A stretch of DNA of 39,632 nucleotides from an uncultured Campylobacter sp. (GTDB taxonomy: Bacteria; Campylobacterota; Campylobacteria; Campylobacterales; Campylobacteraceae): contig CALKQT010000038.1 of assembly GCA_937990735.1 (NCBI GenBank), positions 1 to 39,632 on the forward strand, given 5' to 3'. A program made the position numbers and the translations under genes. Below are positions 31,804 through 39,404 of the stretch, piece by piece. Each line of letters starts with the position of its first letter. Within the stretch, counting starts at the first letter, position 1. The notes beneath the pieces are model-generated. The model searched no databases and was not told the DNA's origin. It was given only the letters and a program-made list of their open reading frames with translations.

Positions 31804-32289
31804 TTATTTGTAGAGTGATGGGGCTATTTCTATTTCGGTTACAACTTTTTTATTTTTATCGTAGTAATAATAGTACAGTGTTATATTGTTATCAATGAAA
31901 AAGCGCATCTTCTCGCGATTGGTTCTTAGGTTTTGTACAATAGCTTCTTTAGCTGCTGATGCGTCGAACTCTACCCCTTCGGAATCGAAATTAAAGAGGG
32001 TTACATAATACCCCATAGTTTTTTCTCCTTTTAGGGCAACACTATCTAAGCGTACCCCCTCTTCTATTATTTGTGGTAACTGCCGGTTCATTTCGGCTAC
32101 TTGATTCTTCATTTCATCGGTAACTAAATCGTTTTTAGCTTTTGAAAAGAAGGAGCTTGTGAGATAGCGCGTCGTAAAGAATGCTGCTAAAAATACCACA
32201 ATAAAAGACACCACACCCACTATTACTGCAACAATGTTTTTAGTGCGATTGTTCTTTCGGGATTCCTGAGTGTTAAGAAAATCGTTCAT
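31804..32289 (-). CDS. Hypothetical one-TM protein
   Basis: A 161-residue protein with a short charged N-terminus, one membrane helix (about residues 18-42) and a soluble C-terminal part with a helical stretch (about 50-85) and an alternating end containing YYYYYDKNKK. I recognise no family. It likely leads the unit with cmk, since the promoter at 32311-32340 fits it and the gap to cmk is only 31 bases. Its role is unknown; the topology suggests the bulk lies outside the cytoplasm. Confidence 0.7.
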   Translation of the reverse strand: MNDFLNTQESRKNNRTKNIVAVIVGVVSFIVVFLAAFFTTRYLTSSFFSKAKNDLVTDEMKNQVAEMNRQLPQIIEEGVRLDSVALKGEKTMGYYVTLFNFDSEGVEFDASAAKEAIVQNLRTNREKMRFFIDNNITLYYYYYDKNKKVVTEIEIAPSLYK

Positions 32290-32310
32290 TTTTGTCTCTT
32301 TTTAACGCTA

Positions 32311-32340
32311 CAAAGATATAAAACAAAAAGCAAACTGCAA
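32311..32340 (-). promoter_or_regulatory. Bacteroidota promoter of the one-TM gene and cmk
   Basis: TTG, 19 bases, TATCTTTG on the minus strand, 22 bases before the start codon. Confidence 0.78.
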
Positions 32341-32495
32341 TGCCCTGATGCGTTTTTATCTTAAAAAAATACAACTATCTAATGATAAATACTTAAAAAC
32401 AATGAGATAGGAGAATTTGGAAATGAGAAAATGAGGAAATGAGAAAATGGGGTACGAGCTACAAGAAAAGTGCTAGTGGAGGGATTGTCAGTTTA

Positions 32496-32566
32496 TTCAA
32501 CTTTACCAAAGGTCGTAGCACGACGGGCAAAACTTTGGCAAAGTGTGTACTGCAAAGATGATGTGT
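32496..32566. repeat. Palindromic element on ACTTTGCCAAAGT, copy B
   Basis: ACTTTACCAAAG and CTTTGGCAAAGT pair with one mismatch, and the loop itself can fold through GTCGT-AGC-ACGAC. The surrounding GTACGAGCTACA word (about 32452) also occurs, inverted, beside copy A. Confidence 0.72.
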
Positions 32567-32658
32567 TGGGACTATTAAGAGAATCCGAAGGATATCGGAG
32601 AGAAACGGAAGAGGTGATTCAGATGAAAGGTAAAAAATGAGCTGTAATTTGGGTGGAG

Positions 32659-32740
32659 TTAGCTTATAGAGAGCTTATAGGAAGCTTATACGAATCTTGG
32701 ACGATTGGTATAGGAAGGGTATATAAATAATTGATTAATA
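32659..32740. repeat. 84-base dispersed element, copy 2
   Basis: Shares the three 11-base AGCTTATAG(A/G)A units and the ATCTTGGACGATTG core with 23424-23507. It lies about 270 bases before the mreB promoter's -33 box. Confidence 0.75.
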
Positions 32741-33012
32741 ATATAATACAACAAGGCTAAAAATGTTAAAAACGGGGTTTCGAGGCGAAAGAAAAGGGAA
32801 TGAGTAATGGATAAGGATAGGAACTCGGTGCTTACTCAAAAGTCGGTGAGCTATTGTAGAACGCTATGCGAGATTAGAAATTAGTTTTACGTATACCTAA
32901 AAGATGTTATATTATATCGAATAGACATTATTTAATAGAAATTCATATGAACTGATAAACAGTGAGATAAGAGGAGGTTAGCCATAAAGTTTTGAGAAAA
33001 AGTGTAAGAATA

Positions 33013-33044
33013 TTTGTGTAGGTCAAAAAAAAATCGTAAAATTG
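33013..33044 (+). promoter_or_regulatory. Bacteroidota promoter of the mre operon
   Basis: TTTG, 20 bases, TAAAATTG, one base off the TAnnTTTG consensus, 79 bases before the mreB ATG. Confidence 0.6.
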
Positions 33045-33122
33045 CACCCGCAAAAAGTAGTGTCTACAAAACACTTAAATAACTGATTTATAAGGTAAAT
33101 ATATAATAGAAAGAAAAATAAT

Positions 33123-34151
33123 ATGGGTTTTTTTGATTTCTTGACAGAAGAAATAGCCATTGATTTGGGTACTGCGAACACCCTCATTATTCACAATGAC
33201 AGGGTAGTGATTGATAGTCCATCGATTGTAGCAATAGATAGGACAACCAGAAGAATTATAGCCGTAGGTAGAGAAGCACGGCTAATGCAAGGGAAAACAC
33301 ACCCTAATATCACCACTGTTCGTCCGCTAAAAGACGGGGTAATTGCCGACTTTGACGCTTCGGAACAGATGATAGGAATGCTCATTAAGAGTATACCTGC
33401 GTTGCGCAAACGCTTTTTCTCGCCTTCGTTGCGTATGGTAGTTTGTATCCCCTCAGGAATTACCGAGGTGGAAACGCGTGCGGTACGCGAGTCATGCGAA
33501 CGTGTGAACGGTAAGGATATTTACCTCGTACACGAACCGATGGCAGCGGCTATTGGTATAGGGCTTGACATTATGCAACCTAAGGGTAATATGATTATCG
33601 ACATAGGTGGGGGTACTACCGAGATTGCGGTGATTGCCTTAGGGGGTATTGTATGCGACAAGTCGGTAAAAATTGCAGGGGATATTTTTAACTCGGATAT
33701 TGTGCACTATATGCGTACGCAACACAACCTTTACGTAGGGGAAAGTACTGCAGAAAACATTAAGATGACCGTAGGAGCTGCTACTGAAGACCTCGATGCC
33801 CCACCAGATGATATTATGGTACAAGGGCGTGACCTGCTCACCGGTAAACCTAAGCAAGTGCAAGTATCCTATCGCGAAATGGTGAAAGCACTGGATAAGT
33901 CTATTCTTCGTATAGAAGATGCTATAATGGAGACACTTTCGCAAACGCCTCCTGAATTGGCTGCCGATATCTATAATACAGGTATCTATATGGCAGGTGG
34001 TGGATCGATGTTGCGGGGATTAGACAAACGTATTTCTATGAAAACCGACCTCCCTGTATACGTAGCCGAAGACCCTTTGCGTGCCGTAGTACGTGGAACA
34101 GGTATCACTCTAAAAAACATTAACAAATTCAGAAGTATTTTATTAAAGTAA
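33123..34151 (+). CDS. mreB: Rod shape-determining protein MreB
   Basis: An actin-like protein that organises side-wall synthesis. IAIDLGTANTLI (phosphate 1), IIDIGGGTTEIAVIALGG (phosphate 2) and YMAGGGSMLRGLDKRI (adenosine) are the actin-fold motifs. The N-terminal MGFFDFL should form the membrane-contact helix. The 342-residue length is typical. It heads the operon mreB-mreC-mreD-mrdA; the other genes overlap by ATGA. No ribosome site is seen, as usual here. Confidence 0.97.
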   Translation: MGFFDFLTEEIAIDLGTANTLIIHNDRVVIDSPSIVAIDRTTRRIIAVGREARLMQGKTHPNITTVRPLKDGVIADFDASEQMIGMLIKSIPALRKRFFSPSLRMVVCIPSGITEVETRAVRESCERVNGKDIYLVHEPMAAAIGIGLDIMQPKGNMIIDIGGGTTEIAVIALGGIVCDKSVKIAGDIFNSDIVHYMRTQHNLYVGESTAENIKMTVGAATEDLDAPPDDIMVQGRDLLTGKPKQVQVSYREMVKALDKSILRIEDAIMETLSQTPPELAADIYNTGIYMAGGGSMLRGLDKRISMKTDLPVYVAEDPLRAVVRGTGITLKNINKFRSILLK

Positions 34152-34186
34152 AAATAGATAGAGGTAAGAGATAAGAAACAAGAGGT

Positions 34187-35023
34187 ATGAACCAAATCAT
34201 TCAATTCTTTATGAGGTCGAGGGACTTTTTTGTGTTCCTCGCACTGTTCTTATGCGCTATTGGTTTGGTTTTTAACAGCAATTATTATCCTCAGAGTGCT
34301 TACATAAACTCAGCGAATGCAGTGTCGGGTAGGCTTTACAGTTTCACAGACTACTGGGTACAATATTTTAGCTTACGCGGTCAGAACGAAACCCTTACTG
34401 AGGAGAATCGAGCTCTGCGCTCACAACTCTTACGGATGGAACAGCAAATCCGCAATATATCACTTGTAGATTCGGTGTCATTTCCCACTACCGATTCACT
34501 GAAATACAAGGTACTTAAAGCAAATGTGATAAAAAATAGTTTCCGTTTAAAAAACAACTACCTCACTATCGACAAAGGTACGAAAGACGGTGTAAAGCAA
34601 GATATGGGAGTGCTCTCGCCACAGGGAGTTGTGGGAATAATAGAGAATACTTCGGAGAGGTTTGCCACTGTACAAAGTGTACTGAATACTAGGTCGGCAC
34701 TGAATGCAATGGTGAAGCGCACACAACACTTTGGTTCATTGCGTTGGGATACTAGAGAGGTGAATAAAGTACAGCTGTTAGAAGTACCTAATATAGCCCC
34801 TATACAGAATGGAGATACAATTGTAACAGGGGGTATGTCGAACATATTCCCCAAGGGAATTCCTATTGGCAGAATAGTTCATTTTGAAAAGAGCAAAAAG
34901 GATAATACGTATATCATTGATGTAAAGCTATTTGCTGATATGTCGAACCTTGAATATGTGTATATTATTGAAGATAGAGATAGAGCAGCCGTTTCTGACT
35001 TAGAAAAACAGAACCCAAAATGA
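34187..35023 (+). CDS. mreC: Rod shape-determining protein MreC
   Basis: A bitopic protein linking MreB to the periplasmic synthases. A membrane helix lies at about residues 15-33, followed by a coiled coil (about 65-92, containing LTEENRALRSQLLRMEQQI) and the beta-rich domain with QGVVGIIENTSERFATVQSVLN and IVTGGMSNIFPKGIPIGRIV, both usual in MreC. It is 278 residues. It overlaps mreD by ATGA. Confidence 0.93.
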   Translation: MNQIIQFFMRSRDFFVFLALFLCAIGLVFNSNYYPQSAYINSANAVSGRLYSFTDYWVQYFSLRGQNETLTEENRALRSQLLRMEQQIRNISLVDSVSFPTTDSLKYKVLKANVIKNSFRLKNNYLTIDKGTKDGVKQDMGVLSPQGVVGIIENTSERFATVQSVLNTRSALNAMVKRTQHFGSLRWDTREVNKVQLLEVPNIAPIQNGDTIVTGGMSNIFPKGIPIGRIVHFEKSKKDNTYIIDVKLFADMSNLEYVYIIEDRDRAAVSDLEKQNPK

Positions 35024-35526
35024 GTCACCCAGTAGTAAGAAATGTATATTTATTTGTATTCTTAGTGTTGTTGCAGGTACTCATCTTCAACAATGTGGAG
35101 TATTGGGGCTATGTAAATCCGATGGTTTACATAGTGTTTATACTGCTATTGCCCTATCGTGAAAACAGAATACCTTCATTGGTAGCGGCATTCTTAATAG
35201 GGTTGTGTATAGACATTTTTTCTAATACGGGAGGGTTGCACGCTGCCAGTAGTGTACTCATAGCTTATTTGCGTAATCCGATACTACTAACAGTATTTGG
35301 CAAGAATTTTGAGTATCAAGAATTGGATTTGCTCGCTTATCCGTTTTCTAAGATTTTTAGCTATACAACCTTGATGGTGGTAGTGCATCACACACTGTTT
35401 TATTTCTTAGAAGTCTTTAACTTCAATCACTTGTTTCTTACATTAGCAAAGATTGTAGGAGCATCTATCTTCACTATCATCGTTTGTTTGCTATTCATCT
35501 ATCTGTTTAGTAAAAATAAGAAATGA
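35020..35526 (+). CDS. mreD: Rod shape-determining protein MreD
   Basis: A 168-residue integral membrane protein with five or six hydrophobic helices, including RNVYLFVFLVLLQVLIFNNV and VAAFLIGLCIDIFSNTGGLHA, the last being the motif by which MreD is known. It begins four bases before the mreC stop and ends four bases into mrdA. Confidence 0.9.
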   Translation: MSHPVVRNVYLFVFLVLLQVLIFNNVEYWGYVNPMVYIVFILLLPYRENRIPSLVAAFLIGLCIDIFSNTGGLHAASSVLIAYLRNPILLTVFGKNFEYQELDLLAYPFSKIFSYTTLMVVVHHTLFYFLEVFNFNHLFLTLAKIVGASIFTIIVCLLFIYLFSKNKK

Positions 35527-37382
35527 GAAAATATCTGTTGCCCATTATTATTCTTTTTGTGGCAGTGGTGTTCTTAGTACGGTTATTCTTCTTACAAGTA
35601 ATATTTCACGAGGAAAATACAGGAATTGACAACATTGCTATTGAAACGGTATACGATTACCCCGAACGCGGGTATATTTACGACCGTAATGGAGAACTAT
35701 TGGTATCGAACCAACCTGCCTATGACGTGATGGTTGTGCCCAGTGAGGTGAAAACACTCGATACCTTAGAGCTTTGTGGACTCCTTGAAATCAGTAAAGA
35801 AGAGTTTAGGGAACGGCTCATAAAAGCAAGTGATTACTCACGCAAAAAACCTTCAGTAATCGTGCACCAGCTCTCCAAAGACGATTATGCCGTACTACAA
35901 GAAAAATTGCGCAAGTTTCAAGGATTTTATATACAGAAGCGAATGCTCCGCAGTTACCTCACCCACAATGCGGGGAATGTATTGGGATATATCAGCGAGG
36001 TAAATGAATGGGAACTAAAAAAGAACCCTTATTACTTAGCTGGTGAACTGATAGGTCGCAGTGGGGTAGAAAAACAATACGAGGAATTCTTACGAGGTAA
36101 AAAAGGTGTACAATTCTTCCAAAAGGACAAACACAACGCTGCCATTGAACGCTATAAGAATGGCGCAATGGATACTTTGCCTATCACTGGGCAACCTTTG
36201 CAACTAACCATAGACATCAATTTGCAAGCCTATGGCGAAATGCTGATGCAACACAAACACGGCGGAATTGTAGCTATAGAACCTAAAACAGGTGAGATTC
36301 TCGCATTGATATCAGCACCTACTTTTGATCCTGCTCTGTTAGTAGGACGTGAACGCTCTAAGAACTACACAGCCCTTTATAACGATTCGATTGCTAAACC
36401 TCTTTACGACCGCACGCTATTAGCAGAATATCCACCAGGGTCGCCATTTAAAGTAATAAACGCACTCATAGGCTTACAGGAAGGTGTGATAACACCAGGT
36501 AGTGTGTTCAGCTGTGGAGGAGGTTATCGTTTTGGAGGGCGTATAATGCGTTGCCACTGCGGGCGCAGTTCTAATGACCTATTACACGGGATAGCTTTTT
36601 CTTGTAACTCTTATTTTGCAAATACCTATAAGCGTGCTATTGATATGAAAACCACTTCGGCAGTGGGTATGGACAAGTGGAATGCTCACGTACGAAGTTT
36701 TGGATTGGGAAGCTTTTTAGGTGCTGACCTACCGACGGGACGTGCAGGGAAAGTACCTAATACTGCTTTATATGACAAACAATATGGTAAAGGTCGCTGG
36801 AATGGCACAACCAATATCTCTAACGCTATTGGGCAAGGAGAATTGCTTACCACTCCTATACAGCTTGCTAATGTGATGGCTGCCATCGCTAATAGAGGTT
36901 ATTACTATACCCCTCATATCGTAAAAAAAATAGATAATAAAATTACTCCATTTCAAGAGTATACCGTTGCTAAACACACTACAATAGCCCCTAAGAACTT
37001 TGAACCTGTGATTAGAGGTATGAATATGGCATATGAGCAAGGTACTGCACGCCGTACCCAAATTGAAGGTATTAATATCGCTGCTAAAACAGGTACCGCC
37101 GAAAACTTTATAAAAGTGAATGGCAAGCGTATGCAACTTACTGACCACTCTATATTCGTAGCTTTTGCCCCCATAGAAGACCCTAAGATTGCTATTGCCG
37201 TATTTGTGGAAAACGGGTATTACGGAGCACGAGTAGCTGCTCCCATCGCCTCACTAATGATTGAAAAATACCTAAAAGGTGAAGTATACCGCTGCGACCT
37301 CGAAAAACAAATGCTCGAAAAGAGTCTTGAAGACGAATATATGAAGCCTTATAGCGGATTGCCTTTTACCATCAACCGATAA
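35523..37382 (+). CDS. mrdA: Penicillin-binding protein 2
   Basis: A class B transpeptidase for side-wall elongation. An N-terminal membrane helix (about 5-28) is followed by ERGYIYDRNGELL and SNQPAYDVMVVP, the pedestal region. The active site has SPFK (Ser307, Lys310), SCN (360-362) and KTGTAEN (522-528). The 619-residue length is normal. The context in the mre operon identifies it as PBP2 rather than FtsI. Its stop shares bases with the next start (TAATG). A Cys-rich MRCHCGRSS segment (residues 342-350) is seen in other Bacteroidota PBP2. Confidence 0.95.
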   Translation: MRKYLLPIIILFVAVVFLVRLFFLQVIFHEENTGIDNIAIETVYDYPERGYIYDRNGELLVSNQPAYDVMVVPSEVKTLDTLELCGLLEISKEEFRERLIKASDYSRKKPSVIVHQLSKDDYAVLQEKLRKFQGFYIQKRMLRSYLTHNAGNVLGYISEVNEWELKKNPYYLAGELIGRSGVEKQYEEFLRGKKGVQFFQKDKHNAAIERYKNGAMDTLPITGQPLQLTIDINLQAYGEMLMQHKHGGIVAIEPKTGEILALISAPTFDPALLVGRERSKNYTALYNDSIAKPLYDRTLLAEYPPGSPFKVINALIGLQEGVITPGSVFSCGGGYRFGGRIMRCHCGRSSNDLLHGIAFSCNSYFANTYKRAIDMKTTSAVGMDKWNAHVRSFGLGSFLGADLPTGRAGKVPNTALYDKQYGKGRWNGTTNISNAIGQGELLTTPIQLANVMAAIANRGYYYTPHIVKKIDNKITPFQEYTVAKHTTIAPKNFEPVIRGMNMAYEQGTARRTQIEGINIAAKTGTAENFIKVNGKRMQLTDHSIFVAFAPIEDPKIAIAVFVENGYYGARVAAPIASLMIEKYLKGEVYRCDLEKQMLEKSLEDEYMKPYSGLPFTINR

Positions 37383-37573
37383 TGAAGAAACAAATGAAAT
37401 TAACGACCAAAGAAGAAAATTTGATTATTGCGATACGGAACTTTAGAGAATCTTTACATAATCCTTCAGAGGAGTTGGAATGGTATGCCCGTAGACTTTT
37501 CGAAGAAATTATAGATGGAGAAGATGATGAAGAACGTCGTAAGCTCATAAAAAAAGAACTTAGAAAAAAATAA
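37382..37573 (+). CDS. Small helical protein coupled to mrdA
   Basis: A 63-residue charged protein (MKKQMKLTTKEENLIIAIRN...) with an acidic middle (EEIIDGEDDEE) and a basic tail (LIKKELRKK). Its ATG shares bases with the mrdA stop, so it is probably translated with it. I recognise no family. It lies where rodA follows mrdA in many flavobacteria. Confidence 0.6.
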   Translation: MKKQMKLTTKEENLIIAIRNFRESLHNPSEELEWYARRLFEEIIDGEDDEERRKLIKKELRKK

Positions 37574-37579
37574 CACAAT

Positions 37580-37813
37580 ATGGAAATAGTAATTAATAAA
37601 AAGATGGCTACTAAACAACAAATACAAGACATCGCTCTTGATATTTCTTGGGCTAAAATAGCACGTAAGTATTTTGGTAAATCTGCTTCTTGGATATACG
37701 ACAAAATAGACGATACTAATAACGGCTTCACCGAAACAGAAAAAGATCTTTTTAGAGGAGCTTTATATGATTTGGCAGAACGTATTCGCAAAACTGCAGA
37801 TAATTTTGAATAA
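37580..37813 (+). CDS. DUF5053 family protein
   Basis: A 77-residue protein with the DUF5053 pattern: an N-terminal helix with QIQDIALDISWAKIARKYFGKSASWIYDKIDD and GFTETEKDLFRGALYDLAERIRKTADNF. The IARKYFGKSASWIYDKI stretch resembles a helix-turn-helix. The family is Bacteroidota-specific and of unknown role. It starts six bases after the 63-residue gene. Confidence 0.85.
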   Translation: MEIVINKKMATKQQIQDIALDISWAKIARKYFGKSASWIYDKIDDTNNGFTETEKDLFRGALYDLAERIRKTADNFE

Positions 37814-37932
37814 AGTTTAGATAATTATTATAGTCAAACAAAAATAGATTGCGAATAAATAGGCTTGTTCTTAGAGGACGATTTGCAAATCGCTTCTACA
37901 ATATACTAAAAAAATCGATTGATTATCAGTGT

Positions 37933-38010
37933 ATCAACTTTGCCAAAGTCTGAAACTTTGGTAAAGGGTACGATACAAAATTTGCAAACCAATTCTGATA
38001 GACTATACAT
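37933..38010. repeat. Palindromic element on ACTTTGCCAAAGT, copy C
   Basis: The clearest copy: ACTTTGCCAAAGT and ACTTTGGTAAAGG pair with two mismatches around CTGAA. It is followed by a TTTGCAAACCAATTCTGATA stretch, which is a shifted version of a TTTGCAAATCGCTTCTACAATA stretch about 95 bases upstream (from 37884). It lies between the DUF5053 gene and maf. Confidence 0.75.
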
Positions 38011-38034
38011 TAAAATTGCCCGTGTGGCTTACAT

Positions 38035-38586
38035 TTGAAAAAGATTATATTAGCCTCAGGTTCACCGCGCCGTCAGCAGTTCCTGAAAGAATTAGATATC
38101 CCTTATGAGGTAGTCCTTAAACCCATAGACGAAACCTACCCTAAACACTTAAAGCGAGAGCAAATCACCGACTATCTCTCCCAGCTGAAAGCTACGCCCT
38201 TTGCGGGTGAAATACCTACGGATTGTGTGCTTCTCACCTCTGATACTATTGTGTGGCACGAAGGTAAAGCCCTTGGTAAACCCAAAGACGCTACCGAAGC
38301 CTTTGCAATGTTGCGTTCGCTCTCAGGGAAGACTCACGAGGTAATTACCTCTATATGTTTTACTACTAATGAAAAGCAAATAACGGAGCACTGTATTACG
38401 AAAGTAACCTTTAAAGAGCTTTCCGATGACGAAATAACCTATTACATCAGTCACTATCAGCCATTTGATAAAGCAGGAGCTTACGGTATACAAGAGTGGA
38501 TAGGACATATAGGAGTTACCGCTATTGAAGGCTCTTATAACAACGTAATGGGACTACCTACGCACTTAATTAAAGAACATATATAA
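38035..38586 (+). CDS. maf: Maf-family nucleotide pyrophosphatase
   Basis: A second Maf, of flavobacterial type: KKIILASGSPRRQQFLKEL, LLTSDTIVWHEGKALGKPKDATEAFAMLRSLSG and a DKAGAYGIQEW/IEGSYNNVMGLP C-terminus are all present. It starts with TTG 38035, since the frame is closed just upstream and no ATG precedes the signature. Length (183 residues) is typical. The window therefore holds two orthologous Maf genes of different origin, which supports the chimera. Confidence 0.93.
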   Translation: MKKIILASGSPRRQQFLKELDIPYEVVLKPIDETYPKHLKREQITDYLSQLKATPFAGEIPTDCVLLTSDTIVWHEGKALGKPKDATEAFAMLRSLSGKTHEVITSICFTTNEKQITEHCITKVTFKELSDDEITYYISHYQPFDKAGAYGIQEWIGHIGVTAIEGSYNNVMGLPTHLIKEHI

Positions 38587-38594
38587 AAAGAAGT

Positions 38595-38632
38595 AAACTC
38601 TGGTAAAATTCAAGAATTGCCAGAGTTTTTTC
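38595..38632 (+). terminator. Terminator after maf
   Basis: AACTCTGG pairs with CCAGAGTT; an inner AATTC/GAATT pair continues the stem. A run of six T follows the 3' arm. It ends the maf transcript. Confidence 0.8.
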
Positions 38633-38707
38633 TTACATATTAATTAGCTTAAACTATTAAAAAACAATTTATTAAGAAAAATAATAAAAAAAGAATTATT
38701 AAAAAAA

Positions 38708-38738
38708 TTGCAGTTTTAAAATATTTATTGTACTTTTG
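38708..38738 (+). promoter_or_regulatory. Bacteroidota promoter of the bactofilin gene
   Basis: TTG, 20 bases, TACTTTTG, 27 bases before the bactofilin ATG. The TAnnTTTG match is exact. Confidence 0.75.
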
Positions 38739-38764
38739 GGGCTGTATTTTAAATAGAAATACAA

Positions 38765-39211
38765 ATGGCTATATTTAATAAAGAGAGAGATAATAAAAAG
38801 ATTATTATGGCAGCAGAAAATCCCACAGGAAGTAGCAACCGTATTGTTACTGAAACAAAATTCAAAGGAGAAATCAATTCAAAATCTGATTTTAGAATTG
38901 ATGGTGAAGTGGAAGGAACTTTCCAAACTTCAGGTAAATTAGTAGTAGGCAGAACCGGTGTAATAAAAGGCACTGTGATTTGCGAAAACGCTGATATTGA
39001 AGGTAAAATAACAGGTACCCTCAAAGTGAGTAGTATTTTAAGTTTAAAATCTACTGCAGTTGTAGAAGGCGAAGTGTACGTAGATAAGCTTTCTATAGAA
39101 CCAGGAGCGGTATTTAACGTTTCTTGCTCAATGAAAGGAGGCAAAAACAGTTTTACCATCAATGAAAAACCACAAGCACCACTTACAGCCGAAAAACAAC
39201 CACCTAAATAA
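38765..39211 (+). CDS. Bactofilin
   Basis: A polymer-forming cytoskeletal protein (DUF583). The core is a right-handed beta-helix seen in the regular hydrophobic pattern FKGEINSKSDFRIDGEVEG, KLVVGRTGVIKGTVICENAD, GKITGTLKVSSILSLKSTA, VEGEVYVDKLSIEPGAVF. A Lys-rich N-terminal tail and a Pro/Lys-rich C-terminal tail flank it. A second in-frame ATG at codon 16 could be used instead. It overlaps atpZ by 50 bases. Placement next to AtpZ is common in flavobacteria. Confidence 0.9.
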   Translation: MAIFNKERDNKKIIMAAENPTGSSNRIVTETKFKGEINSKSDFRIDGEVEGTFQTSGKLVVGRTGVIKGTVICENADIEGKITGTLKVSSILSLKSTAVVEGEVYVDKLSIEPGAVFNVSCSMKGGKNSFTINEKPQAPLTAEKQPPK

Positions 39212-39404
39212 GTGGATTACCTTTTCACAAATAGGGCTACAAATGGCTATTACCATAGCCATTTGTAGCTTTTTTGGTGTTTGGTTAGACGGTAAATTTC
39301 CTAATGAGTACTCTCTATGGACAGTGGTATGTTCGCTTTTTGGGGTATTTGGAGCTATGTATTCAGTAATTAAGAAAGCCCAACAGATGAGCGATGAAGA
39401 GTAA
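39162..39404 (+). CDS. atpZ: AtpZ/AtpI family protein
   Basis: An 80-residue membrane protein with two hydrophobic helices (about residues 25-42 and 53-70). It matches the AtpZ/AtpI pattern FSQIGLQMAITIAICSFFGVWLDGKF and LFGVFGAMYSVIKKAQ. In other bacteria such proteins help assemble the ATP-synthase c-ring or act in Mg2+ transport. The ATG lies 50 bases inside the bactofilin gene; a later start cannot be excluded. An atp operon is expected beyond the right edge. Confidence 0.85.
   Translation: MKNHKHHLQPKNNHLNKWITFSQIGLQMAITIAICSFFGVWLDGKFPNEYSLWTVVCSLFGVFGAMYSVIKKAQQMSDEE

Larger units (their letters stand above)
32290..33122. other. Long non-coding spacer with repeats and two promoters
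   Basis: No supported gene lies here. From 32400 to about 32450 there is a simple GA-rich stretch with repeats of AAATGAGAAAATGAGG. A palindromic element follows (32496-32566), then the 84-base dispersed element (32659-32740). The divergent promoters at 32311-32340 (minus) and 33013-33044 (plus) border it. I see nothing in the rest. Confidence 0.6.
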
